Shown in pieces: positions 31,647 through 39,644 of a stretch of DNA of 43,694 nt; position 1 is the stretch's first letter; every line of letters begins with the position of its first letter. The position numbers and the translations under genes are program-made. This DNA comes from an uncultured Verrucomicrobiota bacterium (GTDB lineage Bacteria > Verrucomicrobiota > Verrucomicrobiia > Verrucomicrobiales > Verrucomicrobiaceae), in assembly GCA_903848465.1 (NCBI GenBank), contig CAINGK010000186.1:1-43694 (forward strand). Direction: 5' to 3'. The notes beneath the pieces were generated by a model that was not told where the DNA came from, did not search any database, and was given only the letters and a program-made list of their open reading frames with translations.

Positions 31647-32000
31647 TTACGCCTCCGGCAAACGCAGCTTGGTGGCGGGGCCGGTCACTTCAAAATGAAA
31701 ATGGGGGTCTTCACAATCGTGGTGAATCTCCGTGACCCGGATCGGCAGAAGATGCGGAGCTGCCAGCGAAAGGAAGGCGGCTGAAGCTGCCAGAAGCTCC
31801 AACAAGGCGGAGTCGTCCGGCTCGAACAGACCCCGGGCCACCTGATCCAGAGAGGGCTCACAGAGGATTTCTCCACTGGCAGGCGGCAGGTCGTCCCGAC
31901 ACCACATAGTAGCTCGCGCGCAGCGCTTTTCCAGAGGATCACCTTTAAGTTTCGCCACAAACTGGAGACTCATTTCCCGCCGCGTTGCTTCGTCGTTCAT
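31647..32000 (-). CDS. Small protein of unknown function
   Basis: A 117-residue protein starting MNDEATRREMSLQFVAKLKG. The first half is charged and helical, the middle is hydrophobic (ALLELLAASAAFLSLAAPHL), and the end is a beta hairpin (IRVTEIHHDCEDPHFHFEVT). It has no recognised family. It is the first gene of the putative unit with the 175-residue protein and the DHFR-fold enzyme. Coding is supported by codon pattern only. Confidence 0.4.
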   Translation of the reverse strand: MNDEATRREMSLQFVAKLKGDPLEKRCARATMWCRDDLPPASGEILCEPSLDQVARGLFEPDDSALLELLAASAAFLSLAAPHLLPIRVTEIHHDCEDPHFHFEVTGPATKLRLPEA

Positions 32001-32409
32001 GGAGGTACATCAAGTCATGGTGAAAGCTCATTATGCAAGGGGTTTCTCCTGAATCCTCCTACTCTTCCCCACCCGAAGCGTCGTATTGGTAGAAAGTTGT
32101 TAGGCACCCGGCGAATCAGCCATTCTGCTGAATTGAGGATGCCAACTTCGAGGTAGTGGGAGCCCCGCTCCAAAATGACAGTTACCAAGCCATTTTGGGC
32201 ATGGATGTGCTCCACGCGTTCACGCTAAAATTTCACCTCCCAACGGTTTTCGTTGAGATCGCGCCTACCGTGCTGGTGGTAGAGTGAGAAAATGAGAGCG
32301 CCGCGTTTCATGACACCCGTCACGTCTTCCCTCCCTCGCGGGCCGTATGCCGTTGGTAATGATTGAACTTTCCCAAGGCCAGCGTAGCTCACATCGTGCA
32401 GCTACTTCC
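32001..32409. other. Intergenic region between divergent genes, with one hairpin
   Basis: No gene is supported. A hairpin CCAAAATG/CATTTTGG lies at 32170-32198. A 66-codon minus-strand frame (32215 to 32015) is open but has no family resemblance and no ribosome binding site; it may be a gene remnant. The promoter of the downstream lipoprotein gene should lie at the right end. Confidence 0.4.
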
Positions 32410-33204
32410 ATGACTTCCGCATCCCCCCTGCCCCTCTCCCGCTGGCCCCTACTGCTCCTGGGCAGTATGGCGGTATCACTGTGCTCATGCCGCACGGCCA
32501 AAAGTGTGGTGGAGGCGGTGGAGGTGAAGCCTTCGAGCTTCCTGACGCACGCGAAGGACCTCAAAGAAGACCGCAAGCGCTCGCCCTTCATCAGCAATTG
32601 GTGGACCACGGACAAGAAGCTGCTGGCCGCTGCGGACCGCTGCCGCAAAATCTACGTCGCGCCCATGGTGTATGATCAGGTACGTCCAGATCCGAGCCTC
32701 GTCGCCAAGGTGGATCACAACAGCGGCTGGAGAAAACGCCAACTGCCAGGGATGGCGAAGTACACGCACGACAAGTTTGTGGAAGTCTTCCGCAAGGCCA
32801 AGGACCCTCGCTACACCGTGGTGGTCGCCCCAGAGGCGGATGCCCTTACACTGGAGCTCAATCTGCTGGAGTGGGGGCCGAATACCTACAGCGGCCTGAT
32901 CGCACGCCAAGCGGTGGACTTTTTCACCCTGAACATCGGCGGCGAGGTGATGATGCGAAACACGCGTGGATACATGGCGATCGAGGGCCGGGTGGTGGAG
33001 CCGCGCTCGCACCAGCCCGTCTTTGAGTTTGCCGACAAAAAGTATGCCCAAGTCGTGCTCATCATCTCGTTTCAGGACATGCGGCGCAAAGGGCAGGCAC
33101 GCTTCGCGGCCCAGCAATGGGCCAGCCAACTTGAAAAACTGCTCCGCGCCAAGCCGGGAGAGAAGGTGTCAGACATCTCGCCCGTCCTGATCTTAAATTT
33201 CTAA
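32410..33204 (+). CDS. DUF3313-like lipoprotein
   Basis: 264 residues from ATG 32410. The N-terminus has a basic/hydrophobic lipoprotein leader (RWPLLLLGSMAVSLCSC) with the lipobox Cys probably at residue 27 (L-C-S-C). Mature segments such as 'IYVAPMVYDQVRPDPSLVAK', 'KYTHDKFVEVFRKAKDPRYT' and 'ALTLELNLLEWGPNTYSGLI' fit the DUF3313 type, exported lipoproteins in which a 'y..v.v.pv.' strand precedes a trailing 'f.d.....' domain. It would be lipidated by Lgt and sit in the outer or inner membrane facing the periplasm. Function unknown. A longer frame from 32347 has no leader-like start. Confidence 0.65.
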   Translation: MTSASPLPLSRWPLLLLGSMAVSLCSCRTAKSVVEAVEVKPSSFLTHAKDLKEDRKRSPFISNWWTTDKKLLAAADRCRKIYVAPMVYDQVRPDPSLVAKVDHNSGWRKRQLPGMAKYTHDKFVEVFRKAKDPRYTVVVAPEADALTLELNLLEWGPNTYSGLIARQAVDFFTLNIGGEVMMRNTRGYMAIEGRVVEPRSHQPVFEFADKKYAQVVLIISFQDMRRKGQARFAAQQWASQLEKLLRAKPGEKVSDISPVLILNF

Positions 33205-33435
33205 AAGTGGAATTGCCAACTGCCCTGCTACCAGTAAGGGGCAGCAGTCAAAACATCGCAAGCACGCTGATCTTCAGTGGGGACGAGCTTGCAGATGGTA
33301 GGGCGCGGGGCCTGTTCCTTCGTTGGTGGGCTTCCGGCGGATATTGCACCTTTCAGTGTTCCCGTTGACTATATTTCTAGACAAAGTGCTCATGGATTAG
33401 CTACACTTCAGCGGGCGTGTTGCCCTTCCCAACCT

Positions 33436-33657
33436 ATGATCAAAGTCCATTTTTATGCTCCAGGCGCGATTGAGGTAGGCTCACTGGAACTGCCGAGCGT
33501 TCCGCGTGTTGGCGACTACTTCCGCTGCAACCCCGTGCCCAATCCTGAAGGATCTCCTGCGATCGTGCATGATCACTTCAAGGTCGCTGAGGTGATCTAT
33601 GACCTGGTGGACGGCACCGTGGATTGCCTCGGGGTCGATACCGACGAATTCCGCTGA
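33436..33657 (+). CDS. 73-residue protein of unknown function
   Basis: Starts at ATG 33436 with MIKVHFYAPGAIEVGSLELP, followed by 'VPRVGDYFRCNPVPNPEGSP' and ends 'DLVDGTVDCLGVDTDEFR'. It is an all-beta small protein, with the 'LP.VP..GD.........YkV..v.y......' layout of small bacterial SH3-like/beta-barrel proteins. A plausible promoter is TAGACA (33378-33383) with TACACT (33402-33407), 18 bp apart. It converges on the DUF3395-like gene 22 bp away. Unrecognised, but its composition looks coding. Confidence 0.55.
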   Translation: MIKVHFYAPGAIEVGSLELPSVPRVGDYFRCNPVPNPEGSPAIVHDHFKVAEVIYDLVDGTVDCLGVDTDEFR

Positions 33658-33679
33658 GCGGTGCCATGCTATCATCAAT

Positions 33680-34591
33680 TCAAGGCAGGACGATGTAACT
33701 GCCCTCAATGGCCTGTTTCTTGTAACGCTGACCGTTGTACATGTATTCCACGGTCAGCGTATTCCTGCCCAGCTCCTGCGTCACCACCTTGGCCACGCCG
33801 ACGGTTACGGTGCCGTCGGTGACGGCCACGCCGGCACCCGTTGAGGCCGTGAAGTTGCCCTGGTCCAGCGCGGCATCGCTGAGCTGATCGGTGACTTGAA
33901 TAGAGACGGGGGCATTGATGACGCCGGAAGGCACCAGTTTGACGAAGCGGTTTTTCACATTGCGTGCGGCTTCATTCGGCAGCGAGTAGCGGGCACTGAG
34001 GATCTGAATGACGCCAGGAACAAAGCCGGGAATACCGGTAGCAGGGGCTGCTGGCGGTGGCATGGCCGCCGCAGGCGGGGTGGCAGGTGGTGCGTCTGCC
34101 GGAGTGCTGCGGCGGGTGTTCAGTGTCGCCATCGCCTGGGCCATCAGCTCTGCATGGGCTGCCGCAGACACCGTGGCACCGTTCAGCATGCCGCCGTTGG
34201 GATTGGCCTGGCACCAGTCACGGGTGACGATAGCCTGTTTGAGGGTCTGTACCGGCAGGCCCGTGATGTCGAGTAATTGCAAAGCTTCCTTCTCCTGGCG
34301 CTGGAGCATGGCCGCTTGGGAGTTGGCCTGCTGCCGTGCCTGCGCCTGTGCAGCCTCGGCGGCGGCGTCTGCCACGCCATACTTGGAGCGCACTTCGGGT
34401 GGCAGTTCGGAAAGCGGGATCGTGGAGAACCCGTCAGCGTGCATCACACGGATCTCCGTGGGGGCCACTTTCATAACCTTGACTTGGCGGTAGGTCTTGC
34501 CGTCCAGCGTTGTTAGCTCAGGGTAAACATCGGCAGCATTGAGGATCAGTACGCAGGTAAATAACGTGAGTGATGCAAGGAATGTTCGCAT
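33680..34591 (-). CDS. Exported DUF3395-domain protein (paralogue of 26441-27061)
   Basis: 303 residues from ATG 34591: signal peptide MRTFLASLTLFTCVLILNAA; an SHD1-like small domain, 'YPELTTLDGKTYRQVKVMKV' with 'EIRVMHADGFSTIPLSELPP', common in exported verrucomicrobial and planctomycete proteins; a Gln/Ala-rich helix (QARQQANSQAAMLQRQEKEA); a Pro/Ala linker; and a C-terminal DUF3395-like domain from 'GVIQILSARYSLPNEAARNV' to 'NTLTVEYMYNGQRYKKQAIE'. That last domain is shared with the gene at 26441-27061. Exported location is likely; molecular function unknown. Confidence 0.7.
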   Translation of the reverse strand: MRTFLASLTLFTCVLILNAADVYPELTTLDGKTYRQVKVMKVAPTEIRVMHADGFSTIPLSELPPEVRSKYGVADAAAEAAQAQARQQANSQAAMLQRQEKEALQLLDITGLPVQTLKQAIVTRDWCQANPNGGMLNGATVSAAAHAELMAQAMATLNTRRSTPADAPPATPPAAAMPPPAAPATGIPGFVPGVIQILSARYSLPNEAARNVKNRFVKLVPSGVINAPVSIQVTDQLSDAALDQGNFTASTGAGVAVTDGTVTVGVAKVVTQELGRNTLTVEYMYNGQRYKKQAIEGSYIVLP

Positions 34592-34756
34592 GATTGCGCA
34601 CTGCATCACATCCATGCACCTGAGTCAAGCCGGGATAATTACTGGCAGCCATTTACCTGAAAACCAGAGCTATACATCTGTTGTACTATCGTCTGCATGA
34701 TTTCCACGGTGTCGAAGCCCCCCCTTCAAGAGTGACCATCGGTGGACTCCACGCGA

Positions 34757-37246
34757 CTATGGGTTCGTCACCTCCAGGCGCATCATGCGTCTGGCGTTTC
34801 CACTGGAGGCCAGGATGTCGCCCACTTGCACCGTGTCAGGGGTGGTTCCCGCATCCACGATATGCGAGGTGCTTCCGCCTGCGCTGGTATTCCACACCCA
34901 GGCACCGGTGCCTACTTTGGTCGCCACAGTCGTCCAGTTGACCAAGTCAGCAGTGGCCTGCACGATGTACGTCACATCACTGGGGGCCGGATTGGGAACG
35001 GTGACACTGATAGCGAGGCGGTCACTGAGCAGCGGATTGGCAGAACCTTTAACAATGGTGGACACCGTTCCCGGAGAGGCGGCTACCAGAGGATTGAGGC
35101 CAAGGGCATACTTCATCAGATTCGAAATGCCGTCGCCAGCATAGGAGGCCGTGTCCGCGAGATTACCGGCAGTGGAAGTGGTACCAAAGTTGTTGAACCG
35201 CCATAGTGAATAGGCCGTCACGAGCGTGGCCACTTGTACAGGGGTGCCGCTGGAAAAGCCATCCGTCGTAACCACTGCGGTCAGGCTGCCAAGACTGGTG
35301 GGAGCGGTCGTGAGGGTCACGGTGAGCGAGGTCGTGGAGGATGCCGAGGCGGTGCCGACAGCACCGTTGTTGAAGACCACGGTGTTGGTCCCCGCCGGAT
35401 CAAAGCCAGTGCCAGTGATGGTGAGCGTGGTGGCATTGACTGCGAGATCGGCGGTGCTGCTGGTAACTGTCGGCGGCGCGACATAGGTGTAGAGCGTGTT
35501 CGCGGCATTAGTGCCACCTGGGGTGGTGACGAGCACGCTGACGCCGGAAGCTGCAGCATGGGCACCCGTCGTAACGACGAGTGTGGTGCCCGTGTTGGTG
35601 CCAAGAGTTGCCGCCGTACCACCGATAGTTACGGCGGTGGCTCCAGTCAAGTTGGTGCCGGTGATGGTCACACTCGTACCGCCCGCCGCCAAGCCGCTGG
35701 TGGGGCTGACGCTGGTGACGGTGGGAGGGGCCACGTAGGTGAAATGATCCGCCGCCGAGGTGGCACTGGTGCCGCCTACAGTAGTGACGGTGACATCCAC
35801 CGTGCCAGCAGCGCCTGCTGGAGAAGTGGCAGTGATGGATGTCGCGGAGTTGACCGTGAAGGATGTGGCGTTGGTCGCACCGAACTTCACGGCTGACGCC
35901 CCGGTCAAGTTAGTGCCAGTGATGGTCACACTGGCGCCACCTGCAGTGCCGCCGCTGGTGGGGCTGATGCTGGTGATGGTGGGGAGTGACGCGTAGGTGA
36001 ACTGATCCGACGCCGAGGTGGCACTGGTGCTGACTGGAGTCGTGACGGTGACGTCCACCGTGCCAGCGGTACCTGCTGGAGAAGTGGCGGTGATGGATGT
36101 CACCGAGTTGACCGTGAAGGATGTGGCGTTGGTCGCACCGAACTTCACGGCAGTGGCTCCGGTGAAGCTAAGGCCGGTGATGGTCACACTGGTGCCACCT
36201 GCGGTGCCGCCGCTGGTGGGGCTGATGCTGGTGATGGCCGGGGAGCCAGCAAACACACTCACCGTGCTCCCAGTATTGTTTGCCACATAAATGTTGCCGG
36301 AACTGTCAACAGCCAGGGCCTCAGGTCCACTGAGGCCGACGAGCGTCGTGGCCGCCGTGGTGGCTCCCGGCGCAAACTTGCTCACATAGGTGGAACTAGA
36401 GTTTGTCACATACAGGTTGCCGGAACTATCAAAGGCCAGGGCGTCTGGCTGGAGGAGACCACTGAGCGTCGCGGACGCTGTGGTCGCTCCCGGCGCAATC
36501 TTGCTCACTGAGGAACCGAGAGAGTTTGCCACAAAGAGGTTGCCGGAACTGTCAAAGGCCAGGGCGGCAGGCCCGCTAAGGCCTGTGATCGTCGCGGACG
36601 CCGTGGTGGCTCCCGGCGCAAACTTGCTCACCGTACTGGCACCATAGTTTGCCACAAACAGGTTGCCGGAACTATCAAAAGCCAGGGCGTAGGGCACGTT
36701 GAGGCCAGTGAGCGTCGCGGACGCCGTGGTGGCTCCCGGCGCAAACTTGCTCACCGTGTTGGCACCATAGTTTGCCACAAACAGGTTGCCGGAACTGTCA
36801 AAGGCCAGGGCGCGAGGATTTTTGAGGCCAGTGAGTGTCGCAGACGCCGTGGTGGCTCCCGGCGCAAACTTGCTCACCGTGGTGGTGCCATAGTTTGCCA
36901 CATACAGGTTGCCGGAACTGTCAAAGGCCAGGGCCTCGGGAGAGCTGAGGCCAGTGAGCGTCGCGGACGCCGTGGTGGCTCCCGGCGCAAATTTGCTCAC
37001 CGTGCTGGCACTATAGTTTGCCACAAAAAGGTTGCCGGAACTGTCAAAGGCTAGAGCGACAGGCGAGCTGAGCCCCGTAAGCGTCGCGTAAGGCGAAAGG
37101 TTTCCCGCCTCTGCCACAGGGGCAAGCACGCCCAGCGCAACGAGGGCAAGCAGCAAATACCGCAGTGGCTTAATAATGCTGGCGATTTCCGCAACTCCAC
37201 GACGCGAATAGCCCCAGGTGGAAAGGAAAGTGAACGATGGTTTCAT
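34757..37246 (-). CDS. Secreted seven-repeat propeller plus TIG-domain protein
   Basis: 829 residues from ATG 37246. A long N-region leads to a signal-peptide helix (LRYLLLALVALGVLAPVAEA). Seven tandem 41-residue NHL/YncE-like repeats follow ('LTGLSSPEALAFDSSGNLYV', 'ANYGTTTVSKFAPGATTASA'), near-identical at DNA level between about 36250 and 37100. Then come three clear IPT/TIG domains ('ITSISPTSGGTAGGTSVTIT' type) and a fourth diverged one. The C-terminal part has 'NLADTASYAGDGISNLMKYA', the recurrent verrucomicrobial segment, and a jelly-roll-like end ('YIVQATADLVNWTTVATKVG'). It is probably secreted and used in surface adhesion or binding. The propeller's high repeat identity suggests recent expansion. 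Confidence 0.8.
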   Translation of the reverse strand: MKPSFTFLSTWGYSRRGVAEIASIIKPLRYLLLALVALGVLAPVAEAGNLSPYATLTGLSSPVALAFDSSGNLFVANYSASTVSKFAPGATTASATLTGLSSPEALAFDSSGNLYVANYGTTTVSKFAPGATTASATLTGLKNPRALAFDSSGNLFVANYGANTVSKFAPGATTASATLTGLNVPYALAFDSSGNLFVANYGASTVSKFAPGATTASATITGLSGPAALAFDSSGNLFVANSLGSSVSKIAPGATTASATLSGLLQPDALAFDSSGNLYVTNSSSTYVSKFAPGATTAATTLVGLSGPEALAVDSSGNIYVANNTGSTVSVFAGSPAITSISPTSGGTAGGTSVTITGLSFTGATAVKFGATNATSFTVNSVTSITATSPAGTAGTVDVTVTTPVSTSATSASDQFTYASLPTITSISPTSGGTAGGASVTITGTNLTGASAVKFGATNATSFTVNSATSITATSPAGAAGTVDVTVTTVGGTSATSAADHFTYVAPPTVTSVSPTSGLAAGGTSVTITGTNLTGATAVTIGGTAATLGTNTGTTLVVTTGAHAAASGVSVLVTTPGGTNAANTLYTYVAPPTVTSSTADLAVNATTLTITGTGFDPAGTNTVVFNNGAVGTASASSTTSLTVTLTTAPTSLGSLTAVVTTDGFSSGTPVQVATLVTAYSLWRFNNFGTTSTAGNLADTASYAGDGISNLMKYALGLNPLVAASPGTVSTIVKGSANPLLSDRLAISVTVPNPAPSDVTYIVQATADLVNWTTVATKVGTGAWVWNTSAGGSTSHIVDAGTTPDTVQVGDILASSGNARRMMRLEVTNP

Positions 37247-37696
37247 GGGGTTGGATTGGTGGTTGTCTAATCCTTGTGTAAACACATGCTTTTAAACCAA
37301 TGCAGAGGTTGTTTTGTTTCTTTAAACACCCTTAACATCTAGAGTTTTATTAACGTCTGTCATCCAAAGGTTGATTGACTTTTTGCATGCGGAGGGAGGC
37401 AGGGTTGAATGAGGTGACGTTATTTTTTGCCAGCGTTTGCAAACCCATGGTCCAACGAATGCACTACACTGGGAGAAGAGTGCTCAGAGAGGAGCGCTGT
37501 CCCTGCTATCATAGCCTCTAGCCCGTCCATTGTGGCGGTGAGAGCTACTGTACTTTCACGCGGTGCGCCACGCTTCCCGCATGGGGCGGAGAAGCGAGTG
37601 GAAGTAGCAGGTGCGGTCATGGGCTTGATACGCCCAGGCAGTCCCAAATTCATCAGACCGCAGCGCTTTGCGCGCTCATGCGGTTGTCGTAAACCG
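37247..37696. other. Intergenic region between the propeller gene and tRNA-Pro
   Basis: The part nearest the propeller gene (37260-37400) is AT-rich and probably holds its promoter, though no single hexamer pair is convincing. The remaining 290 bp adjoining the tRNA shows no known RNA gene (I looked for tmRNA, RNase P, SRP and 6S motifs without success). A 77-codon minus-strand frame (37653 to 37420) is open but has no family resemblance. Confidence 0.4.
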
Positions 37697-37773
<77 letters not shown>

Positions 37774-37948
37774 ACCTAGGTTTGACGTTCTCTCCAGCGG
37801 TGCCGCTTTGGGGTGGCTGCCGGTTGGCGAGAGGACGTGCATTTTGGACAGAGCCGCTGGCTTTGCAACTGCGATATTGCATTCTCGTGAGAATGTCTGC
37901 GAAGCTTGCCATTGCCCTGCTGCTCAAGTAAAACCTGAGCTTATCCGC

Positions 37949-39025
37949 ATGGTCACGATCACAATCCAGGAACTCACCAAACGATTCAGCGGCAGTGTTG
38001 TACTGAGCAGCGTGAACCTGCAAATCGACGCCGGGGAGTTGTTCTTCCTGCTGGGGCCCAGCGGCTGTGGCAAGACCACCCTGCTCCGCCACATCGCGGG
38101 CTTCTACGAGCCGGATGCGGGCAAGATCTGGTTCGATGACGAGGACGTGACCCGCCTGCCGGCGCACAAGCGCGGCACGGGCATGATGTTTCAAAGCTAC
38201 GCCCTGTGGCCGCACCTCAACGTGGCGCAAAACGTGGCCTTCGGCCTGGAGGAGCGGAAGCGCCCGCGCCAGGAGATCGAGCACCGAGTATCCGAGGCAC
38301 TGGAGCAGGTGAAGCTGGACGGCCTTGGCTCCCGCAAAATCCAACAGCTCTCCGGCGGGCAGCAGCAGCGCGTGGCCCTGGCGCGTGCGCTGGTGATCCG
38401 CCCCAAGTGCCTGCTGCTCGATGAGCCGCTGTCCAATCTGGATGCCAAGCTGCGCCTGGAAATGCGCGCGGAGATTCGTCAAATTTGCAAGCAGCATGGA
38501 CTGACGGCCATCTACGTCACCCATGACCGCGATGAAGCCCTCAGCATGGCCGACCGCATGGCGATCATGGACGCCGGGAAGCTGGTGCAAATGGGTTCGC
38601 CGTCTGAGATCTACTGCAATCCCGCCACCCGTATGGTCGCCGAGTTCATCGGCGAGACGAATTTCGTCGAAGGCCGCACTTTGCGCGAAAGCAGCCGCGC
38701 GGGATTTTACGATGTGGAAACCGCCTTCGGCGTGCTGCGCGGTCGCACCGACGCCACCTGGCAGCCAGCCAGCGGCCAGCCCGTGCTGCTGAGCATTCGC
38801 CCTGAAGCGCTTACCTTTGGCAACGTGCTCGATTCCCCGAACCGCTTCCCCGGCCACATCATCGACACCACCTACCTCGGCGCGACGGTGCAGTACCTCC
38901 TGCAACTGCACGGCGGCCCGCGGATGAAAATCAGCGAATCAAATCCCCAGGAAATCCGCCTGCCCAGCGAAGACGAAGTGCGGGTGATGGCCGCGATGAA
39001 TGATGTCGTGATTCTGCGCAAATGA
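37949..39025 (+). CDS. ABC importer ATPase (FbpC/PotA-like)
   Basis: 358 residues from ATG 37949; an upstream frame from 37808 overlaps only non-coding sequence near the tRNA. Walker A GPSGCGKT (36-43), Q-loop Gln82, signature LSGGQQQR (134-141), Walker B CLLLDEP (154-160), D-loop SNLD and H-loop His192 are all present. The C-terminal approximately 110 residues form the TOBE-type regulatory domain seen in importers of Fe3+, sulfate, spermidine and 2-aminoethylphosphonate ('QPVLLSIRPEALTFGNVLDS', 'GHIIDTTYLGATVQYLLQLH'). It energises uptake with the substrate-binding protein and double permease encoded downstream, although 619 bp of palindromic DNA separates them. Confidence 0.9.
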   Translation: MVTITIQELTKRFSGSVVLSSVNLQIDAGELFFLLGPSGCGKTTLLRHIAGFYEPDAGKIWFDDEDVTRLPAHKRGTGMMFQSYALWPHLNVAQNVAFGLEERKRPRQEIEHRVSEALEQVKLDGLGSRKIQQLSGGQQQRVALARALVIRPKCLLLDEPLSNLDAKLRLEMRAEIRQICKQHGLTAIYVTHDRDEALSMADRMAIMDAGKLVQMGSPSEIYCNPATRMVAEFIGETNFVEGRTLRESSRAGFYDVETAFGVLRGRTDATWQPASGQPVLLSIRPEALTFGNVLDSPNRFPGHIIDTTYLGATVQYLLQLHGGPRMKISESNPQEIRLPSEDEVRVMAAMNDVVILRK

Positions 39026-39644
39026 ACCCGCCACTCTTCGATTCCATGCGGCGGCGTCTTCAGACATCCTCCTCGTCCTCCTACTCGAACTCGTCCTCGA
39101 TCATGGATTTTCGAATGCACAATATGGAGGGCGAAATGCGAAATGTCAGCGCGCAGGGTGCTTGCCGCGCGCTCGCAGACGGGCGGCGGGCTATCGCCAC
39201 ACCCATCCTACGGGCCGAGCCACACGCCAGTCGTAGGTTGGGGGTGTTTGGCGCGTGGTTCTCCCAATGTCACCTGCAGGCCTCTCCGCCAAACCGCCCG
39301 ACCCTGAGCGCGCTCGTACGCCCTTGCGCTTACCGTACGCTCAGAGCAGGGTGGAGCATTGAGATATCCGCCTCTTCTTCCTCCCGGACGCCAAGCCTGA
39401 AAGTGAGGAAGATTGGCAAGGATGACGCGAGCCAGGCGACGCTCGGCGGTGGCTTGAGGACAAGCCGCCCTACCTCGCGCTGGGTGCTCGTATGCCCAGC
39501 GCGGGTAGGGCGGGCTGTCCTCAGCCCGCCGTCGTCGGAGCCCAGCGGGTGCTTGTCGCGAATCAGCACTGTGGACAGCTTCAACGCCCGTTCTGGGAGT
39601 AAGAAGAGGAGTAGGAGGAAGATTGGAGGGGGCGCATCTCCACC
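39026..39644. repeat. Palindrome cluster splitting the ABC importer operon
   Basis: No gene is supported in this 619-bp stretch. It holds: a (TCCTCNTACTC)-type simple repeat at about 39068-39103 with an inverted counterpart at about 39595-39625; a hairpin around 39199-39255 (ACACCCATCCTACG/CGTAGGTTGGGGGTGT); another around 39300-39355 (CCCTGAGCG...GTACG/CGTACGCTCAG); and a very large hairpin at 39438-39536 in which about 45 bases pair almost perfectly with the opposite strand (arms include GCCGCCCTACCTCGCGCTGGG). These resemble REP/BIME arrays. Confidence 0.75.

Noticed and set aside
37430..37696. A structured RNA (tmRNA, RNase P, SRP or 6S) next to tRNA-Pro
   Set aside because: None of the conserved cores of these RNAs could be found on either strand.
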